Under the pieces are notes generated by a model, which saw nothing but the letters and a program-made list of their open reading frames with translations, was not told the DNA's origin and ran no database searches. A DNA stretch of 6,941 nucleotides. Origin: Flectobacillus sp049240685. GTDB taxonomy: Bacteria > Bacteroidota > Bacteroidia > Cytophagales > Spirosomataceae. Location: the NCBI RefSeq assembly GCF_049240685.1, contig NZ_JBMLSD010000022.1, forward strand, positions 1 through 6,941, in the 5' to 3' direction. Numbering within the stretch: the first letter of the stretch is position 1; every line of letters starts with the position of its first letter. Both the position numbers and the translations under genes were made by a program. Shown here one piece after another: positions 1-5,691 of the stretch.

Positions 1-140
1 GCTTTCATGATGGTAAAGGAGTAGTGCTAAAATACAAAGTTAGAAAATTTTTATGGTTTAGGCTTATCTGGTATAAATGTTTGATTTATAGTTTCTTGTA
101 AAAAGAATAAATCTTGGTGTCTTTTACAAAAGTAGATTAA
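1..140. other. Left-edge region without a defensible gene
   Basis: Nothing here can be called with confidence. On the minus strand an ATG at 8-6 begins M-K before the window ends, and a Bacteroidota -7 word (TAACTTTG on the minus strand, 42-35) lies about 27 bases upstream of it, so a leftward gene could start here; no matching -33 TTTG is seen. On the plus strand one frame is open from base 3 to a stop at 99-101, but its last third reads like AT-rich non-coding sequence. An 8-base inverted repeat (96-103 with 122-129, 18-base loop) is present without a T-tract on either side. Confidence 0.3.
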
Positions 141-174
141 AATAAAAGCCAGCCTGAGGATATCAAGCTGGCTT
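141..174 (-). terminator. Intrinsic terminator of the S9 peptidase gene
   Basis: The arms 146-153 (aagccagc) and 167-174 (gctggctt) are perfect complements. In minus-strand RNA the stem continues through a U-G wobble (166/154) and three more pairs (163-165 with 155-157), leaving a five-base loop. Read leftward it runs into a U-rich tail (UUAUUUUAAU). It lies 24 bases beyond the peptidase stop codon. On the plus strand the wobble position is a C-A mismatch, so the hairpin is best formed by the leftward transcript. Confidence 0.85.
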
Positions 175-198
175 CTACCATTTTAAAACATATTACTA

Positions 199-2346
199 TT
201 ATTTTTTTTCAACATATCTCTCAAAAAACTCATATATGCGCAACATACGGTCGATGCGCTGTCGAATATTGCCACTTCTTGATAACTCATGGGTACCACC
301 TGGCATCCTTACATATTCTACCTCTTTACCCATGATTTTCATGGATTTGTACATCATTTCACTTTGAATTACCCCTGTTCTCAAGTCATTTTCACCGTGC
401 TTTATCAATAATGGCGTTTTGATTTTATCAACGTAGGTGTATGGTGACTCTCTCTCTAAAATGGGTTTGATATTCTCTTCCCAAGGATACCCACCAAAAT
501 AGTTAGGTACCAGCCTCCAAGCATTACCTTCGCCCATAAAAGTTGTGAGGTCATATACGCCACGTTGCGCAAAAGCTGCTTTAAAACGATGGTCATGTCC
601 AACAATCCATGCCGTAAGGTAACCTGCATAAGAACCACCTGTCAATACTTGTTTGGAAGTATCAACCCATGCTTCTTTAGCTGCATCAGATGCAGCAGCC
701 AAAACATCTTCAGCGGGGCCTTTTCCCCAATCTTGATAATTGGCAAATTGGAAATCTTTACCATATCCACCTGACCCTCTTGGGTTAGCGTACACAACAC
801 CATAACCTTGTGAGCAAAAATATTGAAATTCATGCCACATTGAGCTCTCGCCTGGCCCCCACATGGCGGTTGGTCCTCCGTGCATATTGAGTAGGAGAGG
901 ATATTTTTTGCCACTTTCCATATTGGCAGGCTTCATAATCCAATATTCCACGATTAGGCCTTTTGAATTTTTGTAAGTCCGCTTTTCTGGAAAACTAATC
1001 GCTTTTGACTTAAGCCATTCGTCATTTAATGAAGTGAGCTTAACCGGAGCTTTCACTAACAAATCAGAGATGTATAGTTCTGAAGGATTTTTAACTTCAG
1101 TTTTAGCAAAAGCAATTTTATCTTTGGCAATATCGAAGGCTGTAATACCCGAATTAAAGTCAGTAAGCTTTTCTACTTTTTTAGTAAGAATATCTAATTT
1201 ATAAATGGGTGTTCCTCCATTTGAAGGAGCTGTTAGGTACAAAGCTTTTGAGTCATCAGTCCATTCTAAATTTCCAGACGCTCTATCAAACACGATAGGC
1301 GTAATATTACTTCCATCTGCATTGGCAATTAGTAGCTGATTGAAGCCTAACCAACTTACTTCCGATTGAGTAAAGGCAATCAATTTTCCGTCTGGCGATG
1401 GGGTAGGATTGGAATAACTTACTCCTTTTTTTGATATGATATATTTTAAATCACTACCATCGGCATTCATACTTACAATAGCTGAATTTTGCTCTCTATC
1501 TGGGTGCAAAGTTGTATCTCTACCACATGAGGCAAAGATTTTTTTACCATCAGCCGACCACGTTGCACCATTATATGACCAAAAGCCATGCGTAAGTTGT
1601 TTGGCTTTGGCTCCTTCCTTTACTTCTATGACAAATAGAAGATTAAAACGTATTTCGGGATCAGTGTTAGCTTCTCCTTGGAAATTCAAACGGCTAAAGA
1701 CTTTAGCTTTTTTATCTTCAACATCTTTGTCTAAATAAGCTCTAATTTCTGCTAATGAACCATCTGGATTTGGTTTTACTTTTTTGTCAGGTTTAAGAAA
1801 GGTATTATCCTTAAAACCAGCTTTTTCAAATGACCAAGAAGGTAATGCTTTTGAAGGATTCAGTAAGGTGTCTTTCAACATTTCGTTGACCGTTGTACCT
1901 ACTGAGAAAAGAATTTTAGTTCCATCTGGTGACCATGATGGATTAGAGGCGCCTTGTTTGAGGTCGGTCAATTGAAACGCCTCGCCACCATCTAGTGGCA
2001 TAATGAAGATTTGAGATTTACCTTTCACGCCACGAGCAAAGGCAATCTGCTTTCCATCGGGTGACCAAGCGGCACTACCTACACTTTCTAAACCACGCGT
2101 AAGCTGTTTATTTGTTTGAAAATCTGATACCCAAATATGTGAGCGATACTCAAACTCGAGCTTATTTTCTTCACTAGGTTCGTTAGTTCGAATTGAATAG
2201 AGAACTCTTTTGCCATCTGGAGATAAATTGACAGAACCAACGGTTTTGATTTTGTTCATATCAGTAACCAAAACTTTGTCTTTGCCATTTTGAGCAAATA
2301 AGCTATTGGATACCACTAGCAGGATAATGGATAAACGTTTGATCAT
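199..2346 (-). CDS. Exported S9-family serine peptidase (prolyl oligopeptidase fold)
   Basis: This 715-residue protein is predicted to cleave short peptides in the periplasm. A signal peptide covers residues 1-18 (charged MIKR, hydrophobic core, likely cut A18|Q19). Residues about 30-430 form a beta-propeller, seen as recurring SPDGK-type strands near 42, 95, 139, 264, 317 and 362. The alpha/beta-hydrolase domain follows: oxyanion motif HGGP at 489-492, nucleophile Ser572 in GGSYAG, Asp654 in HGENDLR and His686 in GGTHE, so the triad is complete. Length is normal for the family. The start is the only one giving a signal peptide; no Shine-Dalgarno is present. Flanking terminators make it a single-gene unit. 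The overall form resembles acylaminoacyl-peptidase and dipeptidyl-peptidase 5 relatives (S9C) more than DPP IV, because I see no clear DPP IV Glu-Glu motif; the exact substrate cannot be read from sequence. Confidence 0.95.
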   Translation of the reverse strand: MIKRLSIILLVVSNSLFAQNGKDKVLVTDMNKIKTVGSVNLSPDGKRVLYSIRTNEPSEENKLEFEYRSHIWVSDFQTNKQLTRGLESVGSAAWSPDGKQIAFARGVKGKSQIFIMPLDGGEAFQLTDLKQGASNPSWSPDGTKILFSVGTTVNEMLKDTLLNPSKALPSWSFEKAGFKDNTFLKPDKKVKPNPDGSLAEIRAYLDKDVEDKKAKVFSRLNFQGEANTDPEIRFNLLFVIEVKEGAKAKQLTHGFWSYNGATWSADGKKIFASCGRDTTLHPDREQNSAIVSMNADGSDLKYIISKKGVSYSNPTPSPDGKLIAFTQSEVSWLGFNQLLIANADGSNITPIVFDRASGNLEWTDDSKALYLTAPSNGGTPIYKLDILTKKVEKLTDFNSGITAFDIAKDKIAFAKTEVKNPSELYISDLLVKAPVKLTSLNDEWLKSKAISFPEKRTYKNSKGLIVEYWIMKPANMESGKKYPLLLNMHGGPTAMWGPGESSMWHEFQYFCSQGYGVVYANPRGSGGYGKDFQFANYQDWGKGPAEDVLAAASDAAKEAWVDTSKQVLTGGSYAGYLTAWIVGHDHRFKAAFAQRGVYDLTTFMGEGNAWRLVPNYFGGYPWEENIKPILERESPYTYVDKIKTPLLIKHGENDLRTGVIQSEMMYKSMKIMGKEVEYVRMPGGTHELSRSGNIRQRIDRMLRIYEFFERYVEKK

Positions 2347-2403
2347 GTTAATGAAGTAAGATTAGTAAAATGTTAAGGAGTATTCGGAAGGCAAGCTTCA
2401 AAA

Positions 2404-2411
2404 CAAATCTA
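2404..2411 (-). promoter_or_regulatory. Probable promoter -7 element of the S9 peptidase gene
   Basis: The minus strand reads TAGATTTG, a full match to the Bacteroidota -7 consensus TAnnTTTG, 57 bases upstream of the peptidase ATG. It predicts a transcript start near 2397 and a leader of about 50 bases. A -33 TTTG is not exact: TTTC at 2438-2435 is the nearest candidate, 23 bases away, a little far, and lies inside the preceding terminator hairpin. Identified by word match and position only. Confidence 0.45.
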
Positions 2412-2449
2412 ATAAAAAAGCTAGTCTCGTGGAAGAAACTAGCTTTTTT
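2411..2449 (-). terminator. Intrinsic terminator of the RlpA-like gene
   Basis: Twelve perfect base pairs join 2414-2425 with 2438-2449 (aaaaaagctagt and its complement). In minus-strand RNA a U-G wobble (2437/2426) and two more pairs extend the stem to 15, with a six-base loop. Transcribed leftward it ends in UUUUUU then AUU. It starts 39 bases after the rlpA stop. A-tract and T-tract are both in the stem, so weak activity in the other direction is possible, but no rightward gene needs it. Confidence 0.9.
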
Positions 2450-2488
2450 ATCGCTCGAATGCATATATTTAACCCTCAACAACCAATC

Positions 2489-3472
2489 TTAGTTGTTGGA
2501 GTTTTTAGTTTCTACTCTGATTCGACCGTCAGCGTCTTTAATTACTTGTAAATAAGAGTGTGGAGTTGAATTATCTTTTGATACTTCTTTCGATTTTTCG
2601 ATAGGTTTGTTTTGTGTTGAGATAACTTGAGCTGTAGCATCTACTTTTGTCAATTCTTTTGTATTGGCACTCACTTTCCCAATCGATTCATTTTTGCTAT
2701 TTCTGACACGAATACGACCTTCTTCGTCGGTATATACATTCAGATAGTCATGACCAGAAGTGTTGGTGGAATTGGATGAGGCGTTGACAACAGCTGTACT
2801 CACCTCTAAAGGTTGCTGTTTGGGAGGAGTAATAAGAGCCGTTTCGGCAGTGCCAGAAGAATCAAGTTTGTAATTACCATTGATATCCTTGACAACTCTA
2901 ATGTATTTGTGAGCAGCATTGGCCGACTGATTGCTTGCGATAACATTTGGGGCTGCAACAGTACTCACTGGGGCTTTATAAGCGGTATCTAGGACCATTC
3001 TCCCATCTTTCATTTCAAACTTGATAGGTAAATGTTGCCTGAATTCTTTGTTAAATTCACCCTTTTCGCCAGGTTCAAAACTTGGCAAAATATAAGCTGG
3101 GTTATCCATAGAAAGAATTTTCATTTGGATTTCGGCTTCACCGTTGGCCAAAAGTTCAAGCTCTTTGGCAGCTACAAAAGAAAGGTCTAATACACGACTG
3201 TAGGCAAAAGGACCGCGATCGTTTACTTTTACAATCACCTTTTTGTTGTTGCTTGTATTAGTTACTTCAAGAATAGTGTTAAATGGAAGACTGCGATGGG
3301 CGCAAGTGTATTCGTCTCGGCTGTAGTACTCTCCACTGGATGTCATTCGTCCATGGAATTTGTCGGCATAATAGGACGCTCGCCCATAATATTTTTCGCC
3401 AACTTGTGCTTTTGTTAAAAACTGTTGCCAGAAGAAAACACAAAAAAGTACTATATGCTTGATAATCCTCAT
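2489..3472 (-). CDS. rlpA: RlpA-like double-psi beta-barrel cell-wall protein, exported
   Basis: The product is 327 residues from the ATG at 3472-3470. A longer frame reaches 3532, but the inner start gives a clean signal peptide (MRIIKH, hydrophobic stretch, likely cut after TKA22), while the 20-residue extension would bury it, so I prefer the inner start. Residues about 28-118 are the RlpA double-psi beta-barrel: ASYYADKFHGR, SSGE, AHRSLPF, NDRGPF, RVLDLS. RlpA proteins of Proteobacteria cleave peptidoglycan strands lacking stem peptides; here Glu48, His59 and Asp85 line up with the known catalytic region, but Ser51 sits where Pseudomonas RlpA has Asp123, so activity is not certain. No lipobox is seen, so it should be soluble in the periplasm rather than a lipoprotein. 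Instead of a C-terminal SPOR domain it has three copies of a 16-residue motif in Ser/Thr/Asn/Lys-rich linkers. It is transcribed alone. Confidence 0.9.
   Translation of the reverse strand: MRIIKHIVLFCVFFWQQFLTKAQVGEKYYGRASYYADKFHGRMTSSGEYYSRDEYTCAHRSLPFNTILEVTNTSNNKKVIVKVNDRGPFAYSRVLDLSFVAAKELELLANGEAEIQMKILSMDNPAYILPSFEPGEKGEFNKEFRQHLPIKFEMKDGRMVLDTAYKAPVSTVAAPNVIASNQSANAAHKYIRVVKDINGNYKLDSSGTAETALITPPKQQPLEVSTAVVNASSNSTNTSGHDYLNVYTDEEGRIRVRNSKNESIGKVSANTKELTKVDATAQVISTQNKPIEKSKEVSKDNSTPHSYLQVIKDADGRIRVETKNSNN
2513..2911 (-). repeat. Three 16-residue protein repeats in the RlpA-like C-terminus
   Basis: Residues 188-203 (bases 2911-2864), 241-256 (2752-2705) and 305-320 (2560-2513) align without gaps to the pattern H-x-Y-[IL]-x-V-x-x-D-x-x-G-[RN]-[IY]-[RK]-[VL]. 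Copies two and three share 10 of 16 residues, copies one and three share 6. The third copy lies seven residues from the C-terminus. Residues 147-161 may be a fourth, degenerate copy (H..I.F..KD.GRMVL with small gaps). Codon use differs between copies, so this is an old duplication kept at protein level. Its function is unknown to me; a compact beta-hairpin is suggested by the D-x-x-G turn between two alternating strands. Confidence 0.75.
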
Positions 3473-3544
3473 AGAATTAGGGTTTAAATTTATTTGGTAA
3501 AAGAGGTTGGAAATTGGTTTTTTGATGACCAAAAACTCTTAAAC

Positions 3545-3552
3545 CAAAGATA
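3545..3552 (-). promoter_or_regulatory. Probable promoter -7 element of the RlpA-like gene
   Basis: The minus strand reads TATCTTTG, matching TAnnTTTG, with a TTTC at 3578-3575 as an imperfect -33 element (22-base spacer). It predicts a transcript start near 3538 and a leader of about 66 bases to the ATG at 3472. It would leave only about six bases before the alternative ATG at 3532, which is further support for the inner start. A second perfect word, TAACTTTG at 3628-3621, lies farther upstream with a TTTG at 3658-3655, but the 26-base spacing is long. Confidence 0.4.
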
Positions 3553-3988
3553 AATGAAGTACCACTTTGGGTAGGAAATCTGTACATGAATAGTATGCTC
3601 TATGTCTGGAGAACATCTTGCAAAGTTAATGAAAAAAAATATATATCTGACTATCAAAAAATTAGCTTTTGTATTTTTTTTTATTTCAGAAGATACTTTC
3701 GAGAAATAACGCAAAAAGCAAATTTTTGTTGGCAGGCTTTTCAAAGTTTATATCATTTGTTGTAGAAATATGAGAGGCGTTTTTACTAAAAAATAACGTA
3801 TAGTTGCTTTCTTGGAAAAGTGAAAAATGACTTATTGCACTTTAGTAGGCATCAAGCAAAAATGTGCTTTTTAATTTGCTAGAAAGACGCGTTTTGTGCT
3901 TGCTTATTACATAAAGTCAAATGCCTGTTGTAAGCACAATGAATTGTATTTTGCCCATTTTGAAGCATGATTTTGTGAGGTTTAAAGC

Positions 3989-4022
3989 AAAAAAAAAGAG
4001 ACTCCTATTGCGAGGAATCTCT
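3989..4022 (-). terminator. Intrinsic terminator of gltA
   Basis: In minus-strand RNA, 4022-4013 pairs with 4006-3997: nine Watson-Crick pairs plus one U-G wobble (4017/4002), closing a six-base loop (4007-4012). The descending arm runs into a run of nine U (3997-3989). It begins 25 bases after the gltA stop. On the plus strand the wobble is a C-A mismatch and no T-run follows, so the direction is clear. Confidence 0.9.
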
Positions 4023-4047
4023 ACACGTTAAATAGTTTGGTAAGAAA

Positions 4048-5319
4048 TTATCTTTGCTCCATTGGTACATATTCGCGTGGAGTAGCACCAACATATACCT
4101 GACGAGGGCGACCAATAGGTTCCTTGTTAGTTTTCATTTCTTTCCATTGAGCAATCCATCCTGGCAGACGGCCAATCGCAAACATCACCGTAAACATATT
4201 GGTAGGAATACCTAATGCACGGTAGATGATACCAGAGTAGAAGTCAACGTTTGGATATAACTTACGAGCCACAAAGTATTCGTCACTCAATGCTGCAGCC
4301 TCTAATTCAGAAGCAATTTTCAACACTGGGTCATTGATTCCTAAAGCGGCTAATACGTCGTCTGCTGCCTTTTTGATGATTCTTGCGCGAGGGTCAAAGT
4401 TTTTATAAACACGGTGTCCGAAGCCCATTAGGCGGAAGCCAGAGTTTTTGTCTTTTGCCATTGCAATATACTTTGCAGTATCACCACCATCCGCTTTAAT
4501 TGCCTCTAACATTTCGATTACTTCTTGGTTTGCACCACCATGTAATGGGCCAGAAAGCGCGTTGATACCAGCCGAAATAGATGCATATAAGCTTGCATGT
4601 GAAGAACCAACCAAACGAACTGTTGAGGTAGAACAGTTTTGTTCGTGGTCTGCATGAAGAATCAATAATTTATTCAAAGCTGCTGAAACTACTGGATTTA
4701 CTTTATAATCTTCAACTGGTAATGCAAACATCATTTGCAAGAAGTTTGAACAATAGTCCAAAGAATTTTTTGGGTAGTTTACAGGATGACCTTGAGATTT
4801 TTTGTATGACCAAGTTGCCATCGAAGGCATTTTGGCTAACAAACGAATGATATTGAGTTCGTCAGAACCAGCTTTATCACCTGTGTAGAAGGCCGACATT
4901 GCGCAAACAAGCGCCGACAACACGCCCATTGGGTGCGCATTTACAGGGAAGCCTTCAAAAATCTTACGCATATCCTCATTTACGATAGTATGCATTTTGA
5001 TTTGGTTTTCGAATGCTGCGTATTGTTCTGCAGTAGGCAACTCACCGTAAATCAACAAGTAAGCTACTTCTAAGAATGAAGCTTTTTCAGCTAATTCTTC
5101 GATAGAATAACCTCTATAACGGAGAATTCCTAACTCACCATCGAGGAATGTAATCGCACTTTTCGTAGCACCTGTGTTTTTGTAACCCGAGTCAATTGTA
5201 ATATAACCTGTCTCATCACGGAGCTTGGCAATATCAATTGCTTTTTCATCTTCAGTTCCAGTAATAACAGGCAACTGAATGCGTTTGTCACCTAATGATA
5301 GTTCTGCAAAATCTGACAT
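4048..5319 (-). CDS. gltA: Citrate synthase, type II (hexameric class)
   Basis: The 423-residue cytoplasmic enzyme condenses acetyl-CoA with oxaloacetate to give citrate, the first step of the TCA cycle. Length and sequence fit the Gram-negative type II enzymes (E. coli GltA is 427). The catalytic triad is His260 (GPLHGGAN), His302 (FGHRVYKN) and Asp359 (PNVDFYSG); the substrate arginines Arg311, Arg384 and Arg404 and the LHADHEQN segment (221-228) are present. At the NADH allosteric site, as I recall it for E. coli, His110, Thr111, Tyr145, Arg159 and Lys163 are kept but Arg109 is Met and Cys206 is Val202, and four residues are missing after Tyr145, so NADH inhibition may be weak. The ATG at 5319 gives the usual N-terminus. 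No gene is co-transcribed: a terminator follows and pepT diverges upstream. No perfect -7 word is found; TAGAATTG at 5461-5454 is one base off. Confidence 0.98.
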   Translation of the reverse strand: MSDFAELSLGDKRIQLPVITGTEDEKAIDIAKLRDETGYITIDSGYKNTGATKSAITFLDGELGILRYRGYSIEELAEKASFLEVAYLLIYGELPTAEQYAAFENQIKMHTIVNEDMRKIFEGFPVNAHPMGVLSALVCAMSAFYTGDKAGSDELNIIRLLAKMPSMATWSYKKSQGHPVNYPKNSLDYCSNFLQMMFALPVEDYKVNPVVSAALNKLLILHADHEQNCSTSTVRLVGSSHASLYASISAGINALSGPLHGGANQEVIEMLEAIKADGGDTAKYIAMAKDKNSGFRLMGFGHRVYKNFDPRARIIKKAADDVLAALGINDPVLKIASELEAAALSDEYFVARKLYPNVDFYSGIIYRALGIPTNMFTVMFAIGRLPGWIAQWKEMKTNKEPIGRPRQVYVGATPREYVPMEQR

Positions 5320-5390
5320 AACCTATATATTATTTGGCTTAACCTTTTGAAATTTTGTTTTTATTTTGACGAAGCGAATTTAATGAAAAT

Positions 5391-5406
5391 TGCCTTTTGG
5401 AAGGCA
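5391..5406 (-). promoter_or_regulatory. Small hairpin in the presumed gltA leader
   Basis: A perfect six-base stem, tgcctt at 5391-5396 with aaggca at 5401-5406, has a four-base loop. Read on the minus strand it is followed by ATTTTCATT, so it faintly resembles a terminator or attenuator 72-87 bases upstream of the gltA ATG. The stem is short and the T-tract is interrupted; a role is only a possibility. Confidence 0.25.
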
Positions 5407-5477
5407 TTCCTCATTGGATTCTTTGGTAAATTTAGATACATATAGAAATTGTACAATTCTATGGCTGTTCATAATAT

Positions 5478-5501
5478 TTCCCGCAAGAATGTTCCTGCAA
5501 G
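5478..5501. repeat. Tandem 10-base direct repeat, possible operator
   Basis: TTCCCGCAAG (5478-5487) and TTCCTGCAAG (5492-5501) differ at one base and repeat with a 14-base period. They are a GC-richer island in AT-rich DNA, between the two divergent genes. If the -7 word at 5528 is used, they lie about 40-65 bases upstream of the pepT transcript start, where activators often bind. The binding protein, if any, is not identifiable. Confidence 0.35.
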
Positions 5502-5527
5502 ATAATCACGAAATTTGAAACCTTCAT

Positions 5528-5535
5528 TACCTTTG
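5528..5535 (+). promoter_or_regulatory. Candidate promoter -7 element for pepT
   Basis: TACCTTTG is an exact match to TAnnTTTG and predicts a start near 5541 with a leader of about 150 bases. No -33 TTTG lies at the right distance (the one at 5514-5517 is only ten bases away). A near-match closer to the gene, TATAGTTTTTG at 5651-5661, has one base too many but would give a leader of about 25 bases. I cannot decide between them. Confidence 0.3.
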
Positions 5536-5691
5536 TTGAAACTTGTTTAATAAATAATTTTAACCATAAATTTTCTTTAAATAATTAAATAAATCACTCT
5601 GATACAATAGATATATTAGAAATTTATTAGATCGTTTTAATTAGTTTTATTATAGTTTTTGTTCAAAATACCATACTCATTACTCAAAATT

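Larger units (their letters stand above)
3473..4047. other. 575-base intergenic region between gltA and the RlpA-like gene
   Basis: The right end holds the gltA terminator and the left 160 bases hold the candidate rlpA promoters. The middle (about 3660-3985) contains no credible gene: open frames are short, AT-rich and without homology I recognise. Visible structure is an 8-base inverted repeat, ttgtgctt at 3894-3901 with aagcacaa at 3932-3939 (30-base loop), and a small hairpin 3854-3858/3865-3869 (aagca/tgctt) followed by a T-rich stretch on the plus strand. These could be part of an unrecognised small RNA or be chance in AT-rich sequence. Confidence 0.5.
5320..5691. other. Divergent promoter region between gltA and pepT
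   Basis: These 372 bases must carry the start signals of both genes and hold no open frame worth calling. Visible elements are a hairpin (5391-5406) in the presumed gltA leader, two direct copies of TTCC[CT]GCAAG (5478-5487 and 5492-5501), and a perfect plus-strand -7 word at 5528-5535. The part from 5540 to 5660 is very AT-rich, without clear structure. Neither start codon has a Shine-Dalgarno sequence. Confidence 0.6.

Noticed and set aside
642..914. 90-residue minus-strand frame inside the S9 peptidase, and similar frames within the other genes
   Set aside because: They are alternative-frame shadows of well-supported genes on the same DNA.
2477..2498. Inverted repeat caacaac/gttgttg across the rlpA stop codon
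   Set aside because: The right arm encodes the Asn-Asn end of the protein and no T-tract follows on the minus strand; the strong terminator is the next hairpin at 2414-2449.
3440..3471. Lipoprotein signal in the RlpA-like protein (Cys11 in the hydrophobic stretch)
   Set aside because: The residues before Cys11 (V-L-F) do not fit a lipobox, and a signal peptidase I site after residue 22 fits better.
3490..3744. 84-residue minus-strand open frame upstream of the RlpA-like gene
   Set aside because: It overlaps the candidate rlpA promoter, is dominated by Phe/Ile/Lys/Ser typical of translated AT-rich DNA, and has no recognisable domain.
3921..4031. 36-codon plus-strand frame starting ATG-CCT-GTT
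   Set aside because: It reads straight through the gltA terminator hairpin, including a lysine run from its A-tract, and has no start signal.
5659..5691. TTG start giving an eleven-residue extension of peptidase T
   Set aside because: The ATG at 5692 gives the family's usual N-terminus and length, and the extension has no conserved content I recognise.
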